41,045 bases of DNA. Source: Chara braunii. Lineage: Eukaryota > Streptophyta > Charophyceae > Charales > Characeae. Numbering within the stretch: the first letter of the stretch is position 1; the number at the start of each line of letters is the position of its first letter. The stretch is from the NCBI GenBank assembly GCA_003427395.1, contig BFEA01000323.1, positions 542,171 through 583,215 on the forward strand, read 5' to 3'. The position numbers and the translations under genes were made by a program. Shown piece after piece: positions 19,887 through 31,660 of the stretch. Below the pieces are notes generated by a model. It was not told where the DNA came from. It ran no database searches and worked only from the letters and a program-made list of their open reading frames with translations.

Positions 19887-19999
19887 CGTGATGTGTTGCG
19901 GTCATGTTCTCTTTTATTCTTCTGAGTAATTTTGGTACCGGCGCCGGATTCATTCCGTTTTTGCTCATCCTATCGATGGAATGTGTGTGTGAGACGTTC

Positions 20000-20062
<63 letters not shown>

Positions 20063-21096
20063 GCTGAAGTGGGGGTTATCTCTTCGCATCTTTTGTATAA
20101 TTTTGATTTCTCTGGTCTTACTTTGATTTATGGTTTTCCACCATCCTTGCTTGCGGCACTCTCGGATTTTATTTTCCTTGGTTGATGTACGAATTATCTT
20201 CCTTTCCCCATCTCTTCCTTTCCAGTGCAGAATGAATCACCATTCCAAAATCGATTGATCACTCGAACGACTTGCATGGAGGGTTGTCGATTGTAGAGAC
20301 GAGGGATTATCAGGAGCATAGTGATGGACGCCCTGCTGATGTATGGAGAGATGTATGTAATCCCGCCCCTTTTTGGTACGCCCATGTTTCCGTGTATGCA
20401 ATAAGTGACCGACTGTGTAATTTTGCGTAAAGCCTGTAGAAGCTGCCCCCCGCCCCCGAATAAACCAGGTTCGAGATAGATGCATGCATAACAGGCAGGT
20501 TACAGTCTGCATATATGCTTGAGTATGGGTTGGATTTTCCTCATGCATGATCTACAAGCGATTGGCATCTGATGCGTGAGAATGTTATTCACTCCTTTCC
20601 TTCTGGCCGTTGAACCACCGTCTGATTTATATAAGTTGATTCGGATCTATTGGGAATAGATCATGTGCACGCACATATACGAATGATCACCGACAATTCT
20701 TATCACGTATATTCGTGTCTGCATGACCCGTTCCTGACACCACCTCCCCTTCCACAACCAAATGTATGAGTTAGGTCTCTCATGCAAAGTATGGATATCG
20801 GCGTTCCATTTTGGATCAGTGACCGTGCCGGTTTAAGGAACCCCGAGTACTTGGAATACTGGGAGAACGAACAACTCCGCCGATCAAACTTAAGGCTCCC
20901 GGCCTACCCCTATCAAATGTAGGGCGATCGGCTGTGTGTCTGGGACATCCACAGGGCCATCGAACGGAATTCCCGAATCCCGGATTACCCCAACACCCGT
21001 AATTACCAGTACTATCTCACACCGAGATTCGTTGCCATTGAAACCAACTTCCCTCCATTCTATCTCGTTCTTCCCTATCACCATCTGACGGTTGTC
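19108..21096. other. Intergenic with two GA microsatellites; no gene recognised
   Basis: GA runs occupy 19843-19883 and 20002-20061. A 141-codon plus-strand frame (19137-19562) is Leu/His/Ser-rich with no domain resemblance and starts beside the inverted-arm element, so I do not call it a gene. Nothing else is recognised. Confidence 0.5.
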
Positions 21097-21178
21097 CCCT
21101 GTGAGTCGAACGCGCACTGGTGGCCCCGAAGGCCATGAGTGTCAGCAGTACAACACTTACTGAGCTGCGGGATTCGTG
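21097..21178 (-). mobile_element. tRNA-like SINE head
   Basis: On the minus strand, GCAGCTCAGTAAGTG (A-box-like) is followed about 50 bases on by GCGTTCGACTCA (B-box-like, plus positions 21102-21113). Spacing and order match a tRNA promoter. The acceptor stem does not pair well, so a retroposon head is more likely than a functional tRNA. Confidence 0.55.
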
Positions 21179-21927
21179 GGACGGACCCACTCTGAAGCTG
21201 AGCACCAAGAACATAGTCTCCGGCTGAGGCCGTCCCCATCAGACTCCGAGGTCAGTGAAACTCGCCGTCGACAAGTGTTTGCGCAAAGAGACACCCCCTA
21301 TGTTCCATCAGTGCACCAAGTGCGGGCCCGCCCTAGGCGAAGGGGCCGACAAAATTAGTCGCTCGATCCTAAGAAAGGCAAAACCCAAGACCTGACCCTA
21401 CATAGAACCACTTGCATTTCCGTCCTTGAAACTTGTTACCGGAGATCTCAGTTCCGGCCTGGGACTCCACCCCACTTTCCTAAAATCCTTGACACACTCC
21501 TACTGCACACTTTCGGGTCCCCTCTCGCTCCGAAAACAGGAAGTCGCGCTGGGCGTGAGGTTGGGCGTCACAATCTGCTCATATGAACCTGAGCATTTTT
21601 TCAGCATGAGCCTAAAAAATACAACCAATCGTTGAGAACCGGATGAGCCTTTTCCTACACACGAGTTTAAATAGTACAGTCAATCGTTGAGAATCGGCCA
21701 CAGTTGACGGTCGGAAGGCGGGGAGACAGCCATGAGGCCCGGTGCCCCCCGGACCCAAGATGGCAACCTGTTTTTTTCCCCCAGGCTACCGACAACTACG
21801 TTTCACCTAAGATACAAGCCCTGCACAGTCAATCCCTTGAGACCCAGGGCAATCAATGCTGGCAGGGGCCTAAGAGCTCCAAATGATGACATACAAGAAT
21901 TGATGTACTTAAAGATGTATTCATGGG
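21179..21927. other. Intergenic, no gene seen
   Basis: A short direct repeat of CAATCGTTGAGAA.CGG (near 21627 and 21681) is the only structure noted. Confidence 0.4.
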
Positions 21928-21992
21928 ACGCTAGACCCGGTTTCCAGCAGTTGATGCTCCCCACCAATAGATGGAGCGGCCCACTAGGCAAA
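21928..21992 (+). mobile_element. Core-repeat retroposon, plus orientation, copy 9
   Basis: GGACGCTAGACCCGGTTTCC, AGCAG, then GATGCTCCCCACCAATAGAT and GGAGC: the core in sense orientation without a recognisable A tail immediately after it. An A run near 22065-22072 could be the eroded tail. Confidence 0.65.
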
Positions 21993-22879
21993 ACCTCAAT
22001 TCCGGTGGTTCTCTTACCACCACTGGGATAAAGGCCTTGCACAAGGGCCTTAAAAATAATTAAAAAAAAAGTTATTTCAAGGCGAGTGCGCGGGCAGGAT
22101 ACCGAACGACAGGTCCGCCTGGTCATGACACCCATCTCCTCGATAGCATCGAGGAAGACTTGTTAACATTGATGCCATCGCCGCGAGGACTGCGAGGAGA
22201 AAGGTCAAACAAGCGAGCGTTTGACAGGTCGGACAGGACGACAAAATGGTCCAGGAGGAGGTGCAAGCACCTCTGAGTTAGCGTCGAGCGTGCGCCCTTG
22301 CGTGATAAGGGGTACTCCTGGAGAGAAGATAACACTGACGATCATTGGGGGAGGACACGTGGTTAATGAAAGGCTTAAAATTTGGAGGTTTTCGTTGCAT
22401 CACTGGGGAGTGGTGGCCAAGAGGGAGGAGACGTGACTAGAGAGTACGATGGCTTCTCCAGAGGGGCTGTGACTGGAGGCGGATGGATGCCTGGCTATCT
22501 AGGCTACATGATTGTCGAGCGATGTTGCGGGCTATGGCCTCTGTTCTTTCTCCCCAATCCCTGTCTGTGCTCGAGGTTGATTGGGGGGCAACCTCGGTGT
22601 TCGGATGGGTGAAGGAGATATTACACCACATGCAGGAGGTTGTCGAGCCTTTCGAGCAGGGGCCGGAGGTGGAGCTGGACACATACATCGATTGGCAATA
22701 GGCACAAACGCTTTGGCATGATTGTCTCCATCTCCTGGTGGAAGGCCGTGTGCGGGGAGCAGCGCTGATTAATTTGGGGAAGGTTGGGACAGAATCTTCA
22801 CAGCTGCCATCGACGACATTATCAACTACAACATCGACAATGACAGCCACTTCACCAGTAACTACAACATCAAAAGCAA
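21993..22879. other. Intergenic, no supported gene
   Basis: Overlapping frames of 70-175 codons occur, but none shows a domain. The minus-strand 175-codon frame runs over the Thr/Ser/Asp-coding minisatellite that starts near 22800. Confidence 0.4.
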
Positions 22880-23175
22880 TGACTACATCATCAACGACAA
22901 CTACCAATACCATCAGCATTGACAAAGATGTCGTTGTGGTCCCCGGTATTGACGACGATATCAATAAGACAACGGTGGCATCTACCGCAACATCGATGCA
23001 AACGACATCATCTTTGGTACTAAAGCTATGATTACATCATCAACGACAATTGCCAATTCCATCATCATTGACAAAGACGTCACTGCGGTCCCCGGTATTA
23101 TCGAAGATATCAACAAGGACAGCGGTGGCATCTATCGCAACACCGAAAAAAACGACATCATCTTCGATACTATTG
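22880..23175. repeat. Tandem duplication, ~149-bp unit
   Basis: GA.TACATCATCAACGACAA, CATTGACAAAGA.GTC, GTCCCCGGTATT and GGTGGCATCTA recur at an offset of 149 bases (22881/23030 and 22917/23066). Because 149 is not a multiple of three, the repeated peptide (DKDV..VPGI..DINK) changes frame between copies, which argues against a functional repeat protein. The preceding 80 bases are an ACAAC/ATC-rich minisatellite. Confidence 0.7.
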
Positions 23176-23719
23176 ACCAGGATGGCACCGCTATTGCTTT
23201 TAACAAGCATGATCACAAGAATGACTGTGGTAGCATTTTCTATAACAATATCATCACTTTTACACGAATCTTGAAGGACAACCGGGCTATAGAGGTAAAA
23301 GGATAGGTCGTACGATTGTCTTGTACTCTTCAGGAAGGTAAGTGTCAGCCTGACGTGGTTTCTGTTCTCTCTTACGACGTATCCCCTTTGTCTTTGTCTT
23401 TGTCTTCTCTCTTTTCCACAGCCCGAGGGGTTGGGGAGGGAAAAGGGTGGGAGGAGGGGTCTGTTCAACTAGGCAGGAGGAAACGCAGGGTTCGATGGAT
23501 CGAGCGTGGGCGATGGGAGCGTGAAGGAGTGGGATAGACGCTAGGATCTGGGGAGTGCAGATTGACCCCCATCATATAACTACCTAGTTTGTATCTCTAT
23601 CATTGTGGAGGTCGATCCGATCATAGAGGAGTTGGGGGCCTGGCTGTTGATGCTGCGATGTTATGCCGACAACCATGAAATCACTTTGTTGAATGATCCA
23701 CACAACCCTCTGTTGAGGA
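23176..23719. other. Intergenic, no gene seen
   Basis: No domain-bearing frame. This is where the missing 3' end of LINE-B would be expected, but no zf-RVT homology is visible. Confidence 0.45.
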
Positions 23720-23745
23720 ACTTTTTTTTTTTTTTTTTTTTTTAA

Positions 23746-25150
23746 CGGGCCCTGTGTCTAGAGAGATCTGTCAGACAAGGGGATCCCTTGACACCTTTCC
23801 TTTTTGTCATTATCATGGAGGCACTAGCAGCAAACTTAAGACAACACAAAGATATCTGTCGCATACAGGTCACTACCATCCCAGAAGAGGCGATTCCAGT
23901 CTGTTCCCTTTTTGCAGATGACCTAACTATAATGACAGATGCTACCAACGAAAACATGACAGAAATTCAAAAAATGATGGACAAATTTTGTCGCCTCTCA
24001 GACATTAAAATTAACTGGGGTAACAAGACAACTGAATGGTGGATACATCACCAAGGAGGGCGACCACCAGAGCTACCTAGGATTAAGTGGTTACCCTTGG
24101 ATACCCCTATCAGAGTACTAGGGATCTCACTATCATCCCAAGGAAAACCAAAGTCCCATAATGAATGGATCTCTCAGCCAACTCAGTCTAAATTCAAAAT
24201 ATGGAAAAATAAACATACATCGATTTTTGGTAGATCAATGATAATAAACAATGTAACTCTAGCATCCATTTGGTATAAATCGGCGATCTGGGCTTTGGAC
24301 AAAGTTTCCCTCAAATCCCTCCAAAGACAATTAACTGCCTTCTTATGGAGAGGTAACCACGAGTGTAATAATAATATCAGCAGGGTAGCATGGCAATCTA
24401 TTATTCAGCCAAAAATGAGGGGGGGACTGGGAATCCTAGACCCTCTGACCTTGTCAAGGGCTCTTTCAATCCAATGGATCCAGCGACTATTGTTCAACCC
24501 CCGAACCTCATGGACACCACTGGCCTTGGAACAAATCAAGCGTCTAGCTCTAACCACGACTGAGGAAATTAACCCCCTGACATGGCTGGAAAATCGATCT
24601 TGGACAATCGCTAAAGAGACTTCTAAACCTGAAACAATGCCTATAACTTCCAATAGACAGGCTGTTCCACAAGACTTGAAGAATGATCGATTTTGGGTGA
24701 CCATGATAAAAACCTGGAGAAAACTTCCATTAACAGACAAACTCTCACTAGAAAGGTGGGAGGAAATCTGTCAACAACCCTTATTTGATAACAGATGGAT
24801 TCGTGATTCCCAAGGTAGAGTTCTTCATTGTATGCACTCACCTTGGAAAGGATGGATCAATAAAGGAATCTTGAGGATAAAAGATATATGGGAGGCTGAC
24901 ACTAATGATTGGATAGACCCAGCTAGACTAAAATTGAGACTAAGGTACTGTCACCATTCAGAGGAAGCACTGGAAAAGATAATAGATCTTATTCCCCTTG
25001 AATGGATACGAATCCTCAGAGGAGGTCCCAAATTACTGATTAATGATTGGGTATCAATCAAGTCTCAACCTCAATCAATTGGAAGGATTCTTGACCGTCG
25101 TCAAGATGGGAACTGTCTACTACAAATTTTTGCCTTATCAATCAACAATA
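23746..25150 (+). pseudogene. LINE-B ORF2, RT C-terminal half, inverted (open for >460 codons)
   Basis: The open plus-strand frame begins in RT motif 4-5 territory (LERSVRQGDPLTPFLFVIIM), has the catalytic FADD at 23911-23922, then IKINWGNKT, the G-R-S turn FGRSMIINNV, FLWRGNHE, GGLGILDPL and a long post-RT region ending LLQIFAL. It has no internal stop from 23788 on, making it the best-preserved coding stretch in the window. The frame runs on past about 25150 only into antisense of the other RT half. On its own it lacks the fingers region and the first catalytic aspartate, so it cannot be an active RT. Confidence 0.85.
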
Positions 25151-25717
25151 GGGGCCAAATTATTATTGACCATCACCCTAGTTGTAGCATTTTGGTGTAA
25201 AATTCTCACCCATCTTCTAAAGTTTGGTCCAAAATTAAATATTTTCAAACATTTATCGAGGAAAAACCAACCACATGATCATATGCCTTTTCAAAGTCTA
25301 TGAAGATAAAGGCAGCATTATGTTAAGATTGACAAGAGATTTTCAGAAGCTCATTTACCAAAAGGATATTATCCTGGATATTTCTCCCATTTATGAACCC
25401 TGTTTGAGATGGATGTATAATTTCTGGCATATCTTGGTCATACGATTTGTTAGAGCTTTAGCTATTAGCTTATAAACCACCGTGAGAAGGGTTATTGGAC
25501 GATAGTTTCTTATGTTCATCTTGTCACCTTTTTTGTATAGAAGTGTAAGAATTCCTTGTCCTACAAATTCCCCCATTTCTCCTGAGGCCCAAACCTCTTG
25601 ATAATAATCCATTAAATCTCCTGAAATATTATTCCATGTAGCTTCCCCGAATTCTTTAGGAAAATCATCTATGCTTGGGGATTTATCTTCTTCCATCAGT
25701 AAGAGGGTTTTCCATAT
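25151..25717 (-). pseudogene. LINE-B ORF2, RT N-terminal half
   Basis: The minus-strand frame gives [41 protein letters not shown] and, after a shift near 25440, [12 protein letters not shown] and FIDFEKAYDHV (first catalytic aspartate). In a further frame, FGPNFRRWVRIL and TRVMVNNNLAP follow up to the junction near 25150. The next expected motif, RSVRQGDP, is found only on the opposite strand at 23760. A TAA at 25718-25720 separates this part from the linker in the same frame. Confidence 0.85.
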
Positions 25718-26377
25718 TTACTCCTTGCCTAGAGGTTTGTCCATCATCTCTTTTTGCTCTTCTGATAGTGTTTTGTCTGATGGCCGAAGAAAATCATCGA
25801 TTTCTATTGCTTGTTGTTCTTTTGGGATGTGTTTGTTTTGTGAAGAAAAAAGTGTTTTAAAAAAATCCCTAACAATTTCAGTGCAAGCTGTTGTTGAAGT
25901 AACTATATTCTTATCGTGGTTCACAGGGTCTTTTAGAGCTTCAATGATTGTTCTTCCTGTTCTTGCTCTAGCCATGGCGAAAAATCGTTCATCCATTGCT
26001 CCTTCCATATTATGAATTTTAAGTTTGCCCTTTATTCTTAACCCCTGCCATCGATATTTCATTTTGGTCAGTAACTGAGTTTCTAGGCTTTGTAGTTCTT
26101 GAGCTATTGGTTCTAGGGTATCATGTTCTTCTGAGTCAATCTCTTGATTTTGCAATTCATGAATTCTGTTATAGATGAGAGTTTCCTTGGTGTGTTTTTG
26201 TCTTGCTATTAGTCTAGAATATTCATTGCATTTACGGCCTAAAAAAGCCAGACCGTTGTTGAACCATTTAATGTTATCTTGGAGTTGATCCTTTTGCTCT
26301 TTCCAAAAATTCCACACGTCTCGAAGATAGTTTAGAAAACAATCCGTCTTGAGGAGGGAAGTATTTAGATGATAGAA
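25718..26377 (-). pseudogene. LINE-B ORF2, endonuclease-RT linker
   Basis: Lysine/glutamate-rich region in the same frame as the endonuclease upstream and the RT downstream, bounded by in-frame stops TGA (26378-26380) and TAA (25718-25720). It contains HNMEGAMDERFFAMARARTG, matching LINE-A at 8530-8583. The long charged helices fit the spacer common between endonuclease and RT in L1 ORF2 proteins. Confidence 0.8.
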
Positions 26378-27150
26378 TCATTTCCCATGATCTGGTTTCT
26401 TTCTGAAGGACAAAATTACCACGCACATTGCATGACCCAATCCTGGGAAAGGACTTCGGGGAAAAATCTCTGCTAGTTGGAGAGCACCTTGTAATTCTTC
26501 TGTCACCAAAATCAAATCAATACGAGATTTAGAATTAATATTGGCGGTACCCTTTCGGAAGCATGTAAATTTTTTTAACATTGGATTTAACCTCCTATAA
26601 GAATCAAAAAGATTGAGGGACTGACATAAGTTAGATATTATCCTCTCATCCATTGTCAAGTAGCTTGGGAAGGGGGAGGGAGGACGCCACCTATCTAAAA
26701 ATCTATCAGGGGCAGCGTTAAAATCCCCTGCTATGATCAAGGGAATGCCAACTGGTAATCGTGGGAATATATTTTCAAAGAATTTTTGCCTTTTCCCTAT
26801 TTCGTTCGGATCATACACACACAGAATCCCCACCATCTCTAGTTCTAGCATGGCTAAAACATACACCCACCTACCCTGTTCCTAGTCTTTAACTGTATAT
26901 GTAATCTCTGCTCTGAATAGGGGAGGGATCAAGATAGCTACCCCTGAGCTCCCTGGAGAAATAGCATATGCCCTATAAGATTCGTAAGGCCATATCTGAT
27001 TGTGTAAATAATTATGCATATGTGTGTCCGTTAAGTGTGTTTCCTGGATACATATTACATCTGGCCATTCTTTTTCATCAATCCCTTTAATTGGTCATAA
27101 ATCGCTTGTCTTTTATTTGCTTTAGCCGATGCCAGACCATTATCTGAGGT
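26378..27150 (-). pseudogene. LINE-B ORF2, endonuclease domain
   Basis: Translation from about 27127 reads NGLASAKANKRQAIYDQLK, CIQETHLTD (metal-binding Glu), SSGVAILIPP, RWVYVLAMLELE, a degraded CVYDPNE, IIAGDFNAAPD, SRIDLILVTEEL and a final GLGHAM. The core EEP-endonuclease residues are mostly visible. A TAG at 26882-26884 interrupts the frame. The ATG that starts LINE-A's ORF2 is not preserved here; the matching position reads ATT with a small deletion after it. Confidence 0.87.
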
Positions 27151-27287
27151 CTAAATCTGCCTGTCTCCTCAACAATTTCCATTCCTTGTCTTTATTGTAC
27201 AAAGCGTCAATTATTTTAATTTCTTCCATTTCGGTGGGATTGAAGAGTGACATTGACCAACTTACGGGTTATAGGAGGTATGATTCC

Positions 27288-28362
27288 CTAGATATTTTCC
27301 CAGGGACGAGAGTCAAGTATCACTCCCTTTTCCATGATTCCATGCTTAAGCAATCTTGCAAGAAGGATCCCTACATCCTCTTCTGACCAAAACAATCCAA
27401 CCTTAATTTTAAGCATTTGAATGTCTTTCAGTGCTTCTTGACCAAACCATTTCAGTTCATCTTGTCTAGTCCCTTCGTATTTTAAGTACACATCTCTCTT
27501 AGCTATCCTTTGATCTTCAGTAGTTAGAATCATGATAGCTACACCACCTGGTGGGAAATAATCATTTATAAATTTTAGTATTTTCGTTTTTATCCGCGCA
27601 TCTCCCGCCATTCCCCCTGTTAGAGAGACAGGGGACATAAACTGAGGATTTGCCCCCTGCAGTGTTCCTTCCCCATATTCTGCTCCATGAGGCTCAGACA
27701 ACCCTACTTGCCAAATACCCCCCTTGAGTCTCACCGGCATTATGACAGCACCAGTTTTTTAGGGAGGAAGATCCCGTTGACCTTGAATTAACCGAAACCT
27801 AAGTTTTTGTCTCTTGCTGGTTAGGGTTAATTCAGTATGCATTACACTTTGTTCTTCCCCTTCTTCTAGATCCTTACTTATTTTCTTCCTCCTTTCAGTC
27901 TCTTGAGAGGATTGCCTCACTGGTTTTCCTGAAATAAGTAGGAACTTTTTTTCTCCCGTCACTTCAGACACTATTTCTTGATATTCGTGAGGGGCCTTCC
28001 CATTGTCACATGGGGGTTTTCTTAGGTGGGTAATCTTCCTCAATCAGTGGGTGGTGGCGTCTTTCTTGTGTTTCCACTTGATTTACCCCCTTTCTGTTCC
28101 TTTGTAGGGGCAGTGGGATAAGTCTCAGGTCGTCCGTGGTCTGCGGAAATAGTAGTGTACCAGACATAGCTGGGATGAAATCATTGCCATCTGTTTGTAG
28201 AACCACTCCGGATGGGCTTAAGAATAATTTTTTATTTCCATTGTCCTCTCCCTCCATCTCATACAATACTCGATGTTCTTGTAATGATTTCACGAGGTTG
28301 GTAGACTGCTGAGTGAGACAAAGTTCTTTATTCTTGATCGTCCCATCTTGAGTCTGTTGCAT
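27288..28362 (-). pseudogene. LINE-B ORF1, distal (C-terminal) part
   Basis: Two frames joined by a shift near 28010-28040, and one in-frame TAA near 27755, cover this region. The part from 28043 down (TGEKKFLLI, SKRQKLRFRL, MPVRLKGGIWQVGL, MLKIKVGLFWSEEDVG) aligns with LINE-A ORF1 (SKRQKLRMRL, LPVRIKEGRW, ILKIKACHFWSEED). It ends about 140 bases before ORF2, the same spacing as in LINE-A. An RNA-binding role for ORF1 is assumed from the family. Confidence 0.75.
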
Positions 28363-28709
28363 ATGTGTTATTTCCTGTCCTGCCTGTTCAGCTGAGCCTA
28401 TGTGATTCCTTGCCTGACCCTTTTGTACTGATTCCTCCCTTACACATTCCGTAAGGGGGATACTTTTGTTTTTTGTCTTGCCAACACATTTAAACCTGTG
28501 TGATCTTTTTGTTCATTTTGCGCTGGTTTCTTTACTGGTCGTTCTACTGTGGGGGCATCTCCTGCTGGGCTGGCAGACAGCGTGTTGTCTTGCTGAGATA
28601 CCAGGCTCACTTCCATGAGGTCCTGCTGATGAGAATCATTCATCTGAGAGTGTTGCGAATACCCCAAGGAAGGGGAACCATTAAATAGCAGTTCCAGACT
28701 GTGGTCCCC
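28363..28709 (-). other. Link between two ORF1-region blocks
   Basis: A 75-codon minus-strand frame (28440-28667), rich in Gln, Ser and Asp, lies between the blocks. It could be a disordered part of ORF1 but has no match within the window. Confidence 0.35.
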
Positions 28710-29402
28710 TTAAATGTTTTGTGGTTTCTTCTTTTTCTTCTTTTTTTTCCTTTTTTCAAAAGACATTTTTCCTTTGCTATTTTTATTGAGCTTATGTTGA
28801 GATTTGCAGGGAGTGTGCCTCAGCCATGATAGCCTTTTGCTTTGTGCAACTTGGTTGGTTGTTTTTCTTTTTTCTGAGAATCTTTTCATAGTAGCTACAA
28901 GGCCGGTTTTACTTTTGTGGTAAGGAGACTGAGTCTTATGTTTCCTGGCAAGAGCTTTTAGCTTCCTTAGGCTGCCGAGATGTGGTGTACTCGTCAGGTT
29001 GGGAGTAATTTCGTGTGGGGCTCGTTCCTGACTCAGCGGTTCTGATTGTTTACTGCTGTTCAACAGTGGAGGCAGAATTTTTTCTGATAATGCAGTAAGC
29101 AATCTATTCCCTAAGGTAATCCAATCTGATCCTGGCGGCAGACCATACTTCAGAGCCAACTTCAAGCTGTCACTATTAACCAGTACCAACATCAGTTGCC
29201 CTTTTATTTGCTGCCAAGCTTCCTCACTCCAATATGGAAACATAGTTTGCGTATTAAGAAGCAACCAATCTGCCAATTTTTTCAGTTCCGCGTGCAGATC
29301 GTCAGGTCCTTCCTTCCCTCTACTCAACAGGGCTGAAAAGGGGGGGACTGAAATCGGGGCATCTTCTAATTCCATGTGGTCTGTGCCCATAACAATTTTC
29401 AA
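28710..29402 (-). pseudogene. LINE-B ORF1 region, middle block with WSEE motif
   Basis: Open minus-strand frame of 230 codons. The N-terminal half holds MFPYWSEEAWQQI followed by a hydrophobic helix, reminiscent of the FWSEED motif in the distal ORF1 block. The C-terminal half is strongly basic and ends in a lysine run (KKKKKKKKK), probably a nucleic-acid-binding or nuclear-targeting tail. This may be the true C-terminus of one ORF1, with the distal block a second protein or a duplicated domain. Confidence 0.5.
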
Positions 29403-31639
29403 CGGAGCGGTGTCTGTTCTTCCGAGGACTGTTGTGATTGGAGCTTATTCTCAGGGACCTGTTCCCGGGGGGAATGATGTGAATGAGACTCATTTTCGGG
29501 GTCCTGTTCCAGGGAGGAAGGACCTGCATTTTCATTATTGTTTTTTTGTCCTTTCCTTCCCTCTACCCTCCATTCAGTTCCTTGATTCTGGTTTGGTCTG
29601 GGAAGGTAATTTTGTGGATTAGATCCCAAGGATCTTAAAACTTCTCCCTTCTGTCCTGAATTATGTAAGAGATTGATATGTTCTTGTGAGGTGATTATCG
29701 TTTGTCTCTTCCTTTGCTCTGTATTCCCTATGATCCTTGCGTTCTTTCCCTGATTTGTAACTATCCTAACACTTTCCTTTGTTCCTGTGCCTGTTCCTGT
29801 TGAGGATTTCGTTCTCCCTTCTGCATTAACTGGGCCTTCAGCCCTACGCGAGCCAGATGACTGTGCTCCTCTTCCTTCCCCTCCTCCATGATGCAGTTGC
29901 TGACGTGGATGCTGGTGATGTTGCTGAGATGGCAGCCACTCCAATGGTGGACGTGGTGGTTTCCTCATATCCCCTCGCCCTTCCCAGAACCATCCAAAAG
30001 GCTGACCCGCTTGGTTGATCTCATCATTATACACCCACCCCTCATAGCCTTGTGCCACCGGAATCCACCTGTGCGGCCTCTGCAGATCCTTTTTGAGATA
30101 TTGATCTGCAGTAGAGGCGTGTTGTGGGTGAAGCGGACACGCAGATTCCGACGTAAGGTGTCCAAATGTTTTGCATTAAATACCAGGGTTGGAATTTGTG
30201 CGCCGTATGGATCTGATAAATCCGCTCTCCTATTTTGAAGGGAATAATGTCATCCAAGGAAAACGGTTGATCCTTTGGTATATCCAGTGCCAACATCAAA
30301 TAATCGTCTCGCTTGGCGACGTGAGTAGGTAGGGGGTTAATGAAGTCAACAATCTTATACTGCTGACCAAAATCGTGGACGAATGCTGCTTGAACTTTAA
30401 TTGGGATGTGTCTCAGTTCTACCCAATAGAAGTCTCTCATTAGTTGATCCCTCTTTTCCTCCGGTCCCACTTTTTTCGGCAGCCAAGGGTAATGCGAACC
30501 TCTAATGCTTCCCATTTTAGTTTCTTGCAACCATCCATCTGTTGTTTATCCTTTTCGAACATGCTGATGATTGTGAACACTGTCGGCGAAATCGGTTGAA
30601 TTAAGAAAAATTCAAAAACAGATTTTGGCCCATCCTCCATTGTCTCTAGTCTTTTGCATATCCATTTTGTTTTATCGTTCATTGACATGACTGCGCTATT
30701 GTCATAGAATATCCAATTACTTGCATGTGTAGTATAGATCTCATCTCTCTTCGCTAATTTGTCCATAGGATAAACTTTCATTAGTGACTTTCTTCCCCCT
30801 TGATCAAATATGAGTTGTTGTGAGGCATGGAGGAAAAAAGTCAGAAAATAGGCTCTGGCTGAAGATAGATTCCTCATTGGAACTTTAAGTTCATCACTCT
30901 GTGAGCCTGATGGGCCAATAGAAAATCTGCTGATGTTTAACGTTTTGTCCCTCAGAGTCTCTCTGACTCTTTGTGCCCAAGTGGGTTGGGCTGCTGTAAC
31001 CTCTGCTGGTGAAGGAGGTGATTTAGTTACGTTGGGATGGAGAGGGGATGAGTTGCTTACTGACTGCTTCTCCTTCGTCCCACTTGATGTAAGTACAACG
31101 TTCCTTTCTTCTTCCGTCAATATCTCCCCCTTCATGTCCAAATCCCCTAGGCCATCAGGAGTACCTTCGTTGCCTAGTTCATTCTGAGAGGTTTGAGGAA
31201 TACGGTGAGAATCAACAAAAGCTTCTCTGCCTGATTCAGTCTGAGGGTTCTGAGAATTTTGATGAGGAGAAGAGGTCATAATCATTCGTTGATTATTCTC
31301 ATTATCTTTCTTTTGTTGCTGTAAAATCCTTACACCTTTACCTTGTGCAGCTGTTCCTTGATGCATATTACAGTCTGCTTGTGAATCTGATTGAGACAAA
31401 CCTTGATTGGCTCGTGTGATGGAAGCGTGTGCAATCCTCTGTACACTACCTCCTTCCTGTCTGTGCCTAGCCCTCTGGCTTGCCTCGCAACTCCCTAGTC
31501 CCATCCCTTGTGAACCATATCCCGCCCCTGGTCGTGTATACGGCGCAATCCCCAGATTCCGAGTAATGGAATGCCTCATCGCTCCCTGATAAAAGAGGAG
31601 CGACTCTGGCCCCTTCGCTCTCCTAGCATTCAGCCTCAT
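29399..31639 (-). pseudogene. LINE-B ORF1, gag-like proximal part
   Basis: Three overlapping minus-strand frames (31639-30440, 30530-30042, 30058-29399) connect through small frameshifts. The first begins at an ATG at 31639, has about 230 hydrophilic Gln/Ser-rich residues, then a folded-looking part (VFEFFLIQPISPTVFTIISM, WEALEVRITL). The second carries FYWVELRHIPIKVQAAFVHD and a FKIGERIYQI strand. The order, a segment with an aromatic-rich strand followed by W-V-x-L-x-x-I-P, resembles DUF4283-type gag-like proteins of plant LINEs, although no CCHC zinc knuckle is seen. The third piece is Gly/Gln/His-rich and looks disordered. This block is absent from LINE-A. Confidence 0.55.
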
Positions 31640-31660
31640 TTTGATAGTTTCTTCCTGTTT

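Larger units (their letters stand above)
23720..31660 (-). mobile_element. LINE-B: long L1-type retrotransposon with inverted RT segment
   Basis: From 31639 leftward on the minus strand the element carries a long ORF1 region (to 27288), an endonuclease (to 26378), a linker and the first half of the RT (to about 25150). The rest of the RT lies in the opposite orientation at 23746-25150, starting exactly where the minus-strand half stops. A T run at about 23720-23744 bounds it on the left. Compared with LINE-A, the 3' zf-RVT part is missing. The ~8-kb length exceeds LINE-A because the ORF1 region is about 4 kb. Confidence 0.88.

Noticed and set aside
22437-22964. 175-codon minus-strand frame (Val/Asp/Ser-rich)
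   Set aside because: Its N-terminal half is antisense to an ACAAC/ATC minisatellite, and the rest shows no domain.
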